Of a DNA stretch of 64,000 bases, positions 24,569 to 33,095 are shown piece after piece. Numbering within the stretch: the first letter of the stretch is position 1; each line of letters begins with the position of its first letter. Source of the stretch: Alphaproteobacteria bacterium (lineage in GTDB: Bacteria > Myxococcota_A > UBA796 > GCA-2862545); assembly GCA_020632925.1 (NCBI GenBank), contig JACKER010000011.1:1-64000 (forward strand), given 5' to 3'. A model generated the notes under the pieces. That model was not told where the DNA came from and searched no databases. It saw only the letters and a list, made by a program, of their open reading frames with translations. A program made the translations under genes and the position numbers.

Positions 24569-25321
24569 GTGTGGATCACCTGGCTGGTGTTGGGCTGCGG
24601 TCACCGGGCCCCCGACCCTGCGGCGTTGCTGGCCGCCGCCCTGGCGCGCGCCGACGCCGCCTGGGAGGAGCGCGGGACGACGGGGCTGGACGTCGCTGGC
24701 GCCGCGCTCCTGGAGGCCTGGCGCTTGTCGCCCGACGACCCCGAGGTCGGCTGGCGCCTGGTGCGGTGGCGGGTCGCCGAGGGGCTGGCGACGGACGACC
24801 ACCGCGCGGCGCGCAGCGCCTTCGGGCAGGCGCGCGAGCAGGGCGTGGCCTGCCTCGACGCCGATCCCCTCTTCCGTCAGCAGCGGGAGGCGAGGGGCTG
24901 GGAGGCGGCGCTCGAGGTCCTCGGGCCCGAGCGCGCGGCGTGCGCGTCCTGGCTCGCGATGGCCTGGGTCCGCTGGGCGGGGGCGCTCGGCCCGGAGGCG
25001 TCCACGCTCGATCTCCCGACCATCGACGCGATCCTCACGGCCACCGATCCGGACGACGATGTGGCGGACTGGGCCGGAGCGCTCCTGCTCGGCGTCCGAC
25101 CCCGGTTCGCTGGCGGCGATGCCGGGCGGGCGGAGCGAGAGCTGCGGGTGGCCGCGCAGCGCGAACCGACCTCGGTCGTGCGCTGGTGCGACCTCTACCG
25201 CTGGGCGGTGCTCCCGATCGGAGAGCCCGACGCCGTCGACGCCTTGGCCCAGCGTATCCGGTCGCTACCGGCTGACGTACCGGAGGACCAGGGCGCGAGG
25301 AGGACGACGCTCGGCGACTAG
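24569..25321 (+). CDS. TatT-like helical-repeat lipoprotein
   Basis: Encodes 250 residues from the GTG at 24569 (MWITWLVLGCGHRAPD), a lipoprotein signal with lipobox LGC. The body is an all-helix array of repeats (ALLAAALARADAAWEERG, LLEAWRLSPDDPEVGWRLVRWRVAEG, LGPERAACASWLAMAWVRWAGALG, RELRVAAQREPTSVVRWCDLYRWAVLP), the architecture of TatT, the TPR-like periplasmic partner of TRAP transporters first described in Treponema. No TRAP transporter genes are nearby, so it may serve another ligand or act as a scaffold. Confidence 0.55.
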   Translation: MWITWLVLGCGHRAPDPAALLAAALARADAAWEERGTTGLDVAGAALLEAWRLSPDDPEVGWRLVRWRVAEGLATDDHRAARSAFGQAREQGVACLDADPLFRQQREARGWEAALEVLGPERAACASWLAMAWVRWAGALGPEASTLDLPTIDAILTATDPDDDVADWAGALLLGVRPRFAGGDAGRAERELRVAAQREPTSVVRWCDLYRWAVLPIGEPDAVDALAQRIRSLPADVPEDQGARRTTLGD

Positions 25322-25365
25322 AGCGGCGGTCTGGCGTGAGGCCGGTGGGCCCCACGAACCGAAGG

Positions 25366-25587
25366 CTACGCGCGGCCCGGACGGGTGGCGCGGCGCGCGG
25401 CGCGGCGCGAGGCCTTCCGGCGACGCTTCTCGGCCAGGCGCTGCTTCAGGCGGCGCTTCTCACCCGGCTTCAGGTAGAAGCTGTTCTTCTTGATGTCCTT
25501 GCGGATTCCCTCGCGCTCCACCTTGCGGCGGAAGCGGCGCAACGCCTTCTCGAAGGGCTCGTTCTCGCGCACGGTCACAAGGATCAC
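25366..25587 (-). CDS. rpsU: 30S ribosomal protein S21
   Basis: Encodes 73 residues from a GTG at 25587, with GGAG at 25596-25599. The sequence VRENEPFEKALRRFRRKVEREGIRKDIKKNSFYLKPGEKRRLKQRLAEKRRRKA has the bS21 pattern, with an Arg/Lys-rich C-terminal extension that binds 16S rRNA near the anti-Shine-Dalgarno site. Upstream in-frame Met and GTG codons would extend it into untranslated sequence. It stands alone, without dnaG or rpoD, which often neighbour rpsU. Confidence 0.9.
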   Translation of the reverse strand: MILVTVRENEPFEKALRRFRRKVEREGIRKDIKKNSFYLKPGEKRRLKQRLAEKRRRKASRRAARRATRPGRA

Positions 25588-25651
25588 GACGGCATCTCCG
25601 CATCTCGGTGGGACCCACGCAGGTAGCACGGGGCCCGGGCAGGGGCAAGGC

Positions 25652-26428
25652 TCAGAAGGAGACGCCGAGGCTCGTGCCGTAGTAGAGCAGCGTGTGCAGG
25701 CCGCCTTCGACGCGCCACGACACGCGCTCGCCGAAGCGGAACCGCAGGCCGGTGTTCACGTCCACCATCGGGAACACCCGCGGGACGCGCTTGTCCTCGT
25801 CCGCGGGGACGCCGTCGAGGAACCGCTTGTACGACGGATTGCCCTGGTCGTCGGGTCCCCACCGGTCCAGCCGGCCGACGAGCACGCCGAGGCCGAGGCC
25901 ACCGCCGATCATGAAGCCGAGCCCGAAACGACCGTCGGTCTGATCCGAGCGGACCATGTGTGCTTCGTACGCATAGTTCGCGCCGAACGCCACCATCCCG
26001 AGGCCGCGCGAGGGGTCGAGGTAGTCCCCGTCGAGGTGATCGGGGGGCTCCTCCACGTCGTCCCAGTACCCGTCCTTCATCGCGGAATCGATCCACTCCG
26101 CGTAGAAGATGCCGTTCGCGCTGTCGCCGCGCAGCGAGTACTCGAGGCCCATCGCGGTCCCGAGGATGCTCGGGCGGGCGTCGATGTAGGCCCAGTCGGG
26201 ATCGTCCTGATCGTAGTACCAGATGTCGAGGATCGAGCGCGGGACGCTCACCTGACGCACGCGGACACCGACCTCCATGTCGTACTTCCGGTCGTGCGTC
26301 GGCAACGGCGCGGCCTTCTCCAGCGCGTATCCCAGCGGTTTCGTGGGATCGTCGCCGTACCCGTCGTCGAACGTTCCGGCAGCGGCGGGGACGTTCACCA
26401 TCCACAGTGCCACCGCGATCGGGTACAA
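25652..26428 (-). CDS. Exported beta-barrel protein
   Basis: Encodes 258 residues. I chose the TTG at 26428 because GGGAGG (26433-26438) lies at the right distance; an ATG at 26440 would overlap the divergent holA start by 2 bases. From TTG the signal is MYPIAVALWMVNVPAAAG. The body alternates hydrophobic and polar residues with aromatic girdles (LGYALEKAAPLP, AMGLEYSLRGDSANGIFYAEW, GLGMVAFGANYAYEAHMV, GRFGLGFMIGGGLGLGVLVGRL, RVFPMVDVNTGLRFRFGERVSWRVEGGLH) and ends GTSLGVSF, an outer-membrane barrel terminal Phe. It is predicted to be an outer-membrane protein; ligand unknown. Confidence 0.75.
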   Translation of the reverse strand: MYPIAVALWMVNVPAAAGTFDDGYGDDPTKPLGYALEKAAPLPTHDRKYDMEVGVRVRQVSVPRSILDIWYYDQDDPDWAYIDARPSILGTAMGLEYSLRGDSANGIFYAEWIDSAMKDGYWDDVEEPPDHLDGDYLDPSRGLGMVAFGANYAYEAHMVRSDQTDGRFGLGFMIGGGLGLGVLVGRLDRWGPDDQGNPSYKRFLDGVPADEDKRVPRVFPMVDVNTGLRFRFGERVSWRVEGGLHTLLYYGTSLGVSF

Positions 26429-26438
26429 GGGGCCTCCC

Positions 26439-27551
26439 ATGGCGAACAGACCTACCGGACGTGGCGCCTCGTCGTCAAGCGGGGGCAGGGGGCGTGCCTC
26501 GGGTCCGGCCACGGTCGCGGATCTGCAGGGTGTGCTCGCTGCTGGCGCCTTCGCCCCCGCGTACCTGATCCTCGGTCAGGCGACGCCGCTCGTGGACCAG
26601 GCGGCGGCTGCGGTGCTGGCGGCGGTGCGTCCGAGGATGGGGCCCGTGGCCTTCAACCACGCGCGGGTGCGGGCCGGGGATCCGGATGCCATCCGTGCCT
26701 TCTCGGGGGCGAGGACGCTCCCGATGATGGCTGATCTGCGCCTGGTCGAGCTGCGCGACGTGCACGAGGCACCGGCCGACGTCTGGGAGGCGCTCGTCAA
26801 CTACCTGAAGGAGCCGTGCTCCTCGGCGGTGTTGCTCGTCGTCGGATCGGGCTTCCCCAAGGTCGAGAAGGGGGGCTCGAACTGGGGCGCGCGGGTGAAG
26901 TCCGCGCTGGGCGACTCCGTGCTGATGCAGCTCGACGCGAGCGATGCCGCCGCCTTCGCGGCCGACGTGGCGCGCTCGCTCGACAAGCGGCTGGACCGAT
27001 CGGACGCCGAGCTGCTGATCGAGCTCGTGGGGCAGGATCTGGGCCGGGTCGACCAGGAGGTGCGCAAGCTCGCGCTGTTCGTCGGCGAGGCCGATCGCAT
27101 CGACGCGGACGCGATCGTCGCGGCCACCGGTGCCACGGCCGAGGCGGTGATCTGGGATCTGACGGCGGGTCTCGCGGCCCGGGACCCCGAGGTGGCGCTC
27201 GGCGCGCTCCACCGGCTCACCTCCGCGGGTGAGGACGCGCGCAAGCTGCTCGGGATGATCGCCTGGCAGATGCGCGAGCTGCTCAAGGTCCGCGAGCTCG
27301 TGCTCAAGGGAGCGGACGACCGCCAGATCGCGTCGGCGGTCCGGATCCGTTGGGATCTGCTGCGCCGGGTCCGCCCCGAGATGGAGCGCGGGACGTTCCC
27401 CGATCCCGCGGAGCTCCTGCGTCGGCTCGCGACCGCCAACCGGCACATGAACAGCCACCGCGCGGGCGCCGACCGGATCCTCGAGGGCCTGGTGCTGGAG
27501 ATGCTGTCCGGCCGCCTTCGTCGCCCGCCGCCCGTTCCTCGACCGCGCTGA
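26439..27551 (+). CDS. holA: DNA polymerase III subunit delta
   Basis: Encodes 370 residues. An N-terminal Ser/Gly linker precedes the AAA+-like domain (AYLILGQATPLVDQAAAAVL, where DnaX-clamp-loader strands and helices begin), then LRLVELRDVHEA, and the C-terminal all-helix collar (VIWDLTAGLAARDPEVALGALHRL, RKLLGMIAWQMRELLKVRELV). The delta subunit opens the beta clamp on DNA; it lacks a P-loop, as here. It lies 33 bases before ileS in the same direction, a frequent arrangement of housekeeping genes. The start ATG 26439 is 11 bases from the divergent barrel gene start. Confidence 0.85.
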   Translation: MANRPTGRGASSSSGGRGRASGPATVADLQGVLAAGAFAPAYLILGQATPLVDQAAAAVLAAVRPRMGPVAFNHARVRAGDPDAIRAFSGARTLPMMADLRLVELRDVHEAPADVWEALVNYLKEPCSSAVLLVVGSGFPKVEKGGSNWGARVKSALGDSVLMQLDASDAAAFAADVARSLDKRLDRSDAELLIELVGQDLGRVDQEVRKLALFVGEADRIDADAIVAATGATAEAVIWDLTAGLAARDPEVALGALHRLTSAGEDARKLLGMIAWQMRELLKVRELVLKGADDRQIASAVRIRWDLLRRVRPEMERGTFPDPAELLRRLATANRHMNSHRAGADRILEGLVLEMLSGRLRRPPPVPRPR

Positions 27552-27584
27552 ACCAGATAGGTGGTCGGGCCCCGAGAGGTCGCG

Positions 27585-30500
27585 ATGTACCGCCCCGTCG
27601 ACAAGGTCCCCGATCTTCCCGCGCTCGAGCGCGAGATCCTCGCGTTCTGGAAGCGCGACCAGACCTTCGCCAAGCTGCGCCGCCAGAACGAGGCCGGCGA
27701 GCCGTGGTCGTTCCTGGACGGCCCGATCACCGCCAACAACCCGATGGGTGTGCACCACGCCTGGGGCCGGTCCTACAAGGACATGTTCCAGCGGTACCAC
27801 GCCATGAACGGCCGCCGCCTGCGGTACCAGAACGGCTTCGACTGCCAGGGGCTGTGGGTCGAGGTCGAGGTCGAGAAGGAGCTGGGCTTCGAGTCCAAGG
27901 CCGACATCGTGACGTACGGCCTCGATCGCTTCGTTCGCCGCTGCAAGGAGCGCGTGCTGACCTACGCCGCGCGCCAGACCGAGCAGTCGGTGCGCCTCGG
28001 CTACTGGATGGACTGGGACGACGGGGACACGCTGCGGCGCCTGCGCGACGCGCTGCACGCCGAGGAGGAGGAGGTCACGGTCACGCTGCCGTCCGGCCGC
28101 TCGGTGACGGCCCACCCCGAGCGCATCGTGGGGCAGCTCGGCAGCCCCGCGAACGGCGGCAGCTACTTCACGTTCTCGACCGAGAACAACCACACCATCT
28201 GGGGCTTCCTCAAGAAGTGCCACCACGAGGGCTTCGTCTACCGCGGCACGGACGTGATGCCGTGGTGCACCCGCTGCGGGACCGGCCTGTCGCAGATGGA
28301 GGTGGCCGAGGGCCGCAAGATCACGAAGCACACCTCGGTGTTCGTGCGCTTCCCGCTGCGCGACCGCACGGACGAGGCGCTGCTCGTGTGGACGACGACT
28401 CCGTGGACGCTGACCAGCAACGTCGCGGCGGCCGTGAACCCCGAGCTGACCTACCTGAAGGTGAGCTGGCGCGATCAGGTGCTGTACATCGCGAAGGGCT
28501 GCTACGAGAACGACCGCGTGCTCGACCTCGAGGCCGCCGGCCAGCGCCAGTCGCACAAGCTCCCGTCCGTCCGCAAGGTGCTCGGCCAGTCCGAGGTCCT
28601 CGGCGAGCTGAAGGGCAGCGAGCTCGTGGGTCTGGCCTACGACGGTCCCTTCGACCACCTCGACATCCAGCAGCGCACCGGCAGCGCCGCGAACCACCGC
28701 GTCATCGCGTGGGAGGAGGTCAGCGAGAAGGAAGGCACCGGCATCGTCCACATCGCGCCCGGCTGCGGTGCGGAGGACCATCGCGTCGGCAAGGAGCTCG
28801 GGCTCGCCGTGGTCGCGCCGCTCGACGAGGGCGGTCGCTACCTCGAGGGCTTCGGCGAGTGGACCGGGCAGCACGTGGGGGAGGTGGCCGAGCCGATCGC
28901 CGCCGACCTCAAGGCCCGCGGCCGCCTGGTCAGCAAGGAGGCGTACCCGCACGTCTACCCGCACTGCTGGCGCTGCTCGCGCGAGCTCGTGTTCCGGCTG
29001 GTCGACGAGTGGTTCGTGCGGATGGACTGGCGCGACCGCATCCAGGAGGTCGTCCCGACGATCCGGTGGATCCCGCCCGACGGGGAGGCCCGCGAGCAGG
29101 ACTGGCTCAAGAACATGGGCGACTGGATGATCTCCAAGAAGCGGTTCTGGGGTCTCGCGCTCCCGATCTGGACCTGCAAGTGCGGCTGGTTCGACGTGAT
29201 CGGCAGCGACGAGGAGCTGAAGAGCCGGGCCGTGGAGGGCTGGGAGGTCTACGAGGGCCACACCCCGCACCGCCCGTGGATCGACGCCGTGAAGGTCCGC
29301 TGCGAGGGCTGCGGCGGCGCGGCGCACCGCATCGAGGACGTGGGCAACCCGTGGCTCGACGCGGGCATCGTCCCGTTCAGCACGGTCCACTACAACTCGG
29401 ACCGCGAGTACTGGGAGCGCTGGTTCCCGGCGGACTTCGTGGTGGAGTGCTTCCCGGGACAGTTCCGGAACTGGTTCTATGCGCTGCTGGCGATGTCCGC
29501 GATGCTCGAGCGTCGGGCGCCGTTCAAGGTCCTGCTCGGCCACGGGCTGGTCAAGGACGCCCGCGGGCACGAGATGCACAAGTCCGCCGGCAACTCGATC
29601 GCGTTCGACGAGGCCGCGGAGGTGCTCGGCGCCGAGGTCATGCGGTACATGTACGCCGCGCAGAACCCCGTGCAGAACCTGAACTTCCCGGATCTCCCCA
29701 AGCCGGGGCAGTCGGGCGGCGGCAAGTCGACGCTGGACGGCGAGGTCCGCTCGCGCCTGCTGACCTGGTGGAACTGCTACAGCTTCTTCGTGACCTACGC
29801 CTCGGCCGATGGCTGGGTGCCGCCGGAGCAGCCGATGGCGCTGTCCGACCGCACCGAGCTCGATCGCTGGCTGCTCTCCCGCCTCGACCGCCTGGTCGGA
29901 CAGGCGCACACGGCCTTCCGCGAGCAGCTGCTCTACCGCTTCGTGAGCGACCTCGAGGGCTTCGTCGACGAGCTGTCGAACTGGTGGCTCCGCCGGTCGC
30001 GCCGTCGGTTCTGGGGCGAGGCCTCGGCCGACAAGCAGGCGGCGATGGAAACGCTGTACGAGGTCCTGACGACCCTGTGCCGGCTGCTCGCGCCCGTGCT
30101 GCCCTTCCTCACCGAGGAGATGTGGCAGAACCTCGTGGTCACCGTGCGTCCGGACGCGGGAAGCGTCCACCTCGCGCCCTACCCGCAGCAGGTCGCCGGG
30201 CGGATCGACGAGGCGCTCGAGACCCGCGTGGGCACGGTCATCCGCGCCAAGGAGCTGGTTCTGTCGCTGCGGAACCAGGCCAAGGTCCGCGCGCGCCAGC
30301 CGATGGCGACCGTGTGGGTGCGTCCGGCCGGTCCCGCCGAGCGCGCGGTGCTGTCCGACGACGCGCTCGTGGCGCAGGTCCTCGAGGAGGGCAACGTCAA
30401 GCAGCTGCTGCTCCTCGACGACGCCTCCGATCTGGTGAAGACGGAGATCAAGGCCGACTTCAAGAAGCTCGGGCCCCGGCTCGGGCCGAAGATGAAGGCG

Positions 30501-30938
30501 GTGGCGGCGGCGCTGCCCACGGCCGAGGTGCTGCCGGGTGGCGGCTACCGGGTGGTCGTGGACGGTGAGGTCGTGGACATCGGCGCCGACGAGGTCGAGG
30601 TGCGCCGCTCGGGGCCCCCGGGCGTGCTGGTGGCCGCGGACGGCGGCACGCTCGTGCTCCTCGACACCAACCTCACTCCCGAGCTCGAGCGCGAGGGCGT
30701 GGCCCGCGACTTCAACCGCCTCGCGCAGGATCAGCGCAAGGCTGGCGAGCTGCTGGTCACGGACCGCATCCACGTGAAGTGGGCGGGGTCTGACGCGGTC
30801 GCTGCGGCGGTCGCGGAACACGACGGCTGGCTGCGCAACGAGCTGCTCGCGCTGACGCTCGAGCGGGTGGACGGGCCGCTGGCCGCCGAGGGCAAGGTCG
30901 GCGGAGAGAGCGTGTCCGTCGAGGTCGTGCGCGCTTGA
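27585..30938 (+). CDS. ileS: Isoleucine--tRNA ligase
   Basis: Encodes 1117 residues. The class I HIGH motif is PMGVHHAWG (53-61), the editing domain has TTPWTLTSN, and the KMSKS loop is EMHKSAGNS (663-671). The C-terminal helical anticodon domain ends with ELEREGVARDFNRLAQDQRKAG..., and two Cys pairs (CTRCGTG and CEGCGG) may bind zinc. These altered HIGH/KMSKS sequences mark the longer, eukaryote-like IleRS type found in some Deltaproteobacteria and Actinobacteria, often mupirocin-tolerant. The enzyme charges tRNA-Ile. Its stop overlaps the TTG of a methyltransferase gene. Confidence 0.92.
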   Translation: MYRPVDKVPDLPALEREILAFWKRDQTFAKLRRQNEAGEPWSFLDGPITANNPMGVHHAWGRSYKDMFQRYHAMNGRRLRYQNGFDCQGLWVEVEVEKELGFESKADIVTYGLDRFVRRCKERVLTYAARQTEQSVRLGYWMDWDDGDTLRRLRDALHAEEEEVTVTLPSGRSVTAHPERIVGQLGSPANGGSYFTFSTENNHTIWGFLKKCHHEGFVYRGTDVMPWCTRCGTGLSQMEVAEGRKITKHTSVFVRFPLRDRTDEALLVWTTTPWTLTSNVAAAVNPELTYLKVSWRDQVLYIAKGCYENDRVLDLEAAGQRQSHKLPSVRKVLGQSEVLGELKGSELVGLAYDGPFDHLDIQQRTGSAANHRVIAWEEVSEKEGTGIVHIAPGCGAEDHRVGKELGLAVVAPLDEGGRYLEGFGEWTGQHVGEVAEPIAADLKARGRLVSKEAYPHVYPHCWRCSRELVFRLVDEWFVRMDWRDRIQEVVPTIRWIPPDGEAREQDWLKNMGDWMISKKRFWGLALPIWTCKCGWFDVIGSDEELKSRAVEGWEVYEGHTPHRPWIDAVKVRCEGCGGAAHRIEDVGNPWLDAGIVPFSTVHYNSDREYWERWFPADFVVECFPGQFRNWFYALLAMSAMLERRAPFKVLLGHGLVKDARGHEMHKSAGNSIAFDEAAEVLGAEVMRYMYAAQNPVQNLNFPDLPKPGQSGGGKSTLDGEVRSRLLTWWNCYSFFVTYASADGWVPPEQPMALSDRTELDRWLLSRLDRLVGQAHTAFREQLLYRFVSDLEGFVDELSNWWLRRSRRRFWGEASADKQAAMETLYEVLTTLCRLLAPVLPFLTEEMWQNLVVTVRPDAGSVHLAPYPQQVAGRIDEALETRVGTVIRAKELVLSLRNQAKVRARQPMATVWVRPAGPAERAVLSDDALVAQVLEEGNVKQLLLLDDASDLVKTEIKADFKKLGPRLGPKMKAVAAALPTAEVLPGGGYRVVVDGEVVDIGADEVEVRRSGPPGVLVAADGGTLVLLDTNLTPELEREGVARDFNRLAQDQRKAGELLVTDRIHVKWAGSDAVAAAVAEHDGWLRNELLALTLERVDGPLAAEGKVGGESVSVEVVRA

Positions 30939-32089
30939 GCGGGCCCGCGCGTCAGCCCGGCGTCGTCTCCGTCGGCGAGCCGGTCCTCCAGGGAGATGCC
31001 GGCGTCGGCGGCGTGCTCGGGGCGGCGCTGCTCGCCTCGGGCGAGGTCGACCGCGGCACCCACGGGTTCCACACCTGGCCCGCGGGGCTGCACCCCGACG
31101 CGGCGGCGTTGCTGATCGAGGCGTTTCCGGGGCGCGCGGTGCTCGATCCGTTCTGCGGCGGCGGGACCGTGCTGGTCGAGGCGCGGATCGCCGGGCGGGT
31201 GGCCATCGGCCGAGACGTGAGCCCGATCGCGCTGATGGTCGCCACCGGACGCGCGACGACGTGGACCGAGGAGCAGCTCACGCGCGCGCGCTCCGCCGCC
31301 CGGAAGGCCACCGAGCTCGCCCAGCACGCCACCGAGCCGCCGCCCGAGCAGATGCACCGCGTGCTGCAGGGCTGGTACCACCCTCACGTGCTCGCCGAGC
31401 TCGAGAGCCTGCGCCAGTCGATGTTGGCCGCGGACGAGGAGATCCGGCCGATCCTCCGCCTGTGCTTCTCCTCGATCCTCGTGAAGACGAGCTTCCGCGT
31501 GTCCGACACCAGCGCCCGCAGGCAGGTGCGCGACCGTCCGCGCGGAACCACCTCGGTGCTCTTCCACAAGAAGGTCCGCGAGTACGGTCGGCGCGTGGCG
31601 GCGCTGCGCGAGCTGGTGCCCGCCGGCACCCCGGCGCCCCACGTCGCTCGCGGGGACGCGCGTCGGCTCTCGCTGCGGCACCCGGTGGATCTGGCGCTCA
31701 CGAGCCCGCCGTACCCCTCGACCTACGACTACCTCCCGCTGCAGCTGCTGCGGTCCGTGTGGCTGGGGCTCGAGGAGGGGCAGGGCGAGATCGGGTCGCG
31801 TCGCTCCTGGCGCAAGGGCGAGGCGGAGGCCCGACGTCGCTGGGCGGACGACACCATCGCCTGGACGCGGAAGGTGGCGGGCGCGCTCGTGCCCGGCGGA
31901 CACCTGGTGGTCGTCGTCGGTGACGGGCTGACGCCGTCGGGCACCGTCGACGCGCTCGGTCCGACGCTGGACGCCGGGCGGGCCGCGGGCCTCGAGCTGG
32001 TCGCGCGAGCGACGGTCGGCCGCCGCGATCACGCGCGCGACGCCGAGCGACGCGAGCATGCCGTCGCGTTCCGCCGCGGCATCGACTAA
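30935..32089 (+). CDS. Orphan DNA/RNA methyltransferase (TSPPY type)
   Basis: Encodes 384 residues, starting at TTG 30935 overlapping the ileS TGA. Motif I is DPFCGGGTVLVEA (about residues 69-81); the catalytic motif is TSPPYPSTYDYLP (about residue 252). The order motif I first and TSPPY later, with an intervening helical region, is that of circularly ordered N4-cytosine/N6-adenine methyltransferases (COG0863-like). A final strand GGHLVVVVGDG completes the SAM fold. No restriction enzyme is adjacent. It may modify DNA or be a tRNA guanine-N2 enzyme related to Trm11. Its ileS coupling gives no functional clue. Confidence 0.7.
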   Translation: MSGPARQPGVVSVGEPVLQGDAGVGGVLGAALLASGEVDRGTHGFHTWPAGLHPDAAALLIEAFPGRAVLDPFCGGGTVLVEARIAGRVAIGRDVSPIALMVATGRATTWTEEQLTRARSAARKATELAQHATEPPPEQMHRVLQGWYHPHVLAELESLRQSMLAADEEIRPILRLCFSSILVKTSFRVSDTSARRQVRDRPRGTTSVLFHKKVREYGRRVAALRELVPAGTPAPHVARGDARRLSLRHPVDLALTSPPYPSTYDYLPLQLLRSVWLGLEEGQGEIGSRRSWRKGEAEARRRWADDTIAWTRKVAGALVPGGHLVVVVGDGLTPSGTVDALGPTLDAGRAAGLELVARATVGRRDHARDAERREHAVAFRRGID

Positions 32090-32098
32090 CATCACTCC

Positions 32099-32593
32099 AT
32101 GCGTGGTTGGGTCGCGATCGTGCTGTTGTCGGTTGCCTGCACCAGCGGTGAGGCGGTGCTCGATTCGTCCAAGGTGGACATCGACGGCACCCCGCCGGAC
32201 GCCGAGGGCGACACGGACACCGACGCCGACACGGACACCGACGCCGACACCGATGCGGACGCCGACAGCGACAGTGACACGGACGCCGACACCGACGCGG
32301 ACGCCGACACCGGCTGGGTCGTGAACACGAACGACACCGTCGGCGGCGGGTCGGGCACGGGCTCGGGTGGTGGCTCCGGGACCGGCGGGTCGGGCACGGG
32401 CGGGTCGGGCACGGGGGGATCCGGCGGGTCCGGCATCCCGTGGTGGCTGCTCGGTGGCTCGGGCGGCAGCGGGACGGGTGGATCCGGCGGGTCCGGCATC
32501 CCGTGGTGGCTGCTCGGTGGCTCGGGCGGCAGCGGCGGGGGCTCGGGGACGGGTGGATCCGGGGGCTCGGGCGGCAGCGCCGCGGGCGGTTGA
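32099..32593 (+). CDS. Lipoprotein with Asp/Thr and Gly/Ser repeat regions
   Basis: Encodes 164 residues from the ATG at 32099. MRGWVAIVLLSVACTSGEA is a lipoprotein signal (Cys 14). A run of about 35 alternating Asp/Thr/Ala residues (40-75) follows, then Gly/Ser repeats. In the latter, a 21-residue unit containing SGIPWWLLGGSGG occurs twice; the two DNA copies (32417-32472 and 32480-32535) are identical over 56 bases, so the duplication is recent or conserved. The acidic run should bind cations; the WWLL patches may be membrane-interacting or aggregate-forming. Similar Asp/Thr lipoproteins occur in Myxococcota. Low complexity means the exact function is unreadable. Confidence 0.68.
   Translation: MRGWVAIVLLSVACTSGEAVLDSSKVDIDGTPPDAEGDTDTDADTDTDADTDADADSDSDTDADTDADADTGWVVNTNDTVGGGSGTGSGGGSGTGGSGTGGSGTGGSGGSGIPWWLLGGSGGSGTGGSGGSGIPWWLLGGSGGSGGGSGTGGSGGSGGSAAGG
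32417..32535 (+). repeat. 63-bp tandem repeat, two copies
   Basis: Two copies with a 63-base period (32417-32479 and 32480-32542), identical over 56 bases, encode GGSGGSGIPWWLLGGSGGSG units in the lipoprotein gene. Adjacent Gly/Ser coding sequence is also repetitive, which makes the locus prone to slippage and copy-number variation between strains. Confidence 0.8.
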
Positions 32594-33073
32594 TCAGAAC
32601 GTCCCGCTCAGGGTGACCGACCGTCCGTTCGACGAGACGTGCAGCGCCTTGCCGTGCTGCGCGAGGCCGAGGACCCCCGAGCCGACGAACAGCCCGTCTC
32701 CCAACACGGGGGAGCGGGTCGCGACGACCGCGCCGGCACCGAGCATCGCGACCGAGGCCCAGCCGAGTCCGGTGGACACGCGGTGTCCGTGTGCGCGGGC
32801 GGCGTAGGCCCCGACCAGCGCCCCCACGTCCAGCGTCGCGACGCCGGCGCCGAGCGCCACCGTGCCCACGTCGAACAGGGCCGTGCCGGTCCGGAGGCTC
32901 GTCGTCGTCTCCACGGGATCGAGGCTCAGGATCGGGTCGCCGGGCGAATAGAGCACGAGCACACCGGTGCCGACCGTCAGCAGTCCGGCCGTGGCGACCG
33001 CGCCGCCGGTCCACACGACCGCGGTGGACGGCTCGGCGGCGAAGGCGGACGCGCACAGCAGCGGCAGCAACAT
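32594..33073 (-). CDS. Exported membrane protein of unknown function
   Basis: Encodes 159 residues from the ATG at 33073. MLLPLLCASAFAAEPS is a signal peptide (cut after AFA). Three further hydrophobic segments follow (VVWTGGAVATAGLLTVGTGVLVL, TALFDVGTVALGAGVATLDVGALVG and LGWASVAMLGAGAVVA), then a short polar tail (SSNGRSVTLSGTF). The tail ends in Phe like an outer-membrane barrel, but the helices are too long for strands, so an integral membrane protein is likelier. It converges on the repeat lipoprotein gene with no gap and is divergent from the copper-protein gene by 22 bases. Confidence 0.65.
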   Translation of the reverse strand: MLLPLLCASAFAAEPSTAVVWTGGAVATAGLLTVGTGVLVLYSPGDPILSLDPVETTTSLRTGTALFDVGTVALGAGVATLDVGALVGAYAARAHGHRVSTGLGWASVAMLGAGAVVATRSPVLGDGLFVGSGVLGLAQHGKALHVSSNGRSVTLSGTF

Positions 33074-33095
33074 GGGCGCCAGGCTATCCTGCGAC

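Noticed and set aside
26475..30821. Large minus-strand open frame opposite holA and ileS
   Set aside because: Antisense of two clear genes; low-complexity Arg/His/Gln-rich translation with no domain pattern.
31261..31923. Arg/Ala-rich plus-strand frame inside the methyltransferase gene
   Set aside because: Alternate frame of a gene with clear SAM and TSPPY motifs.
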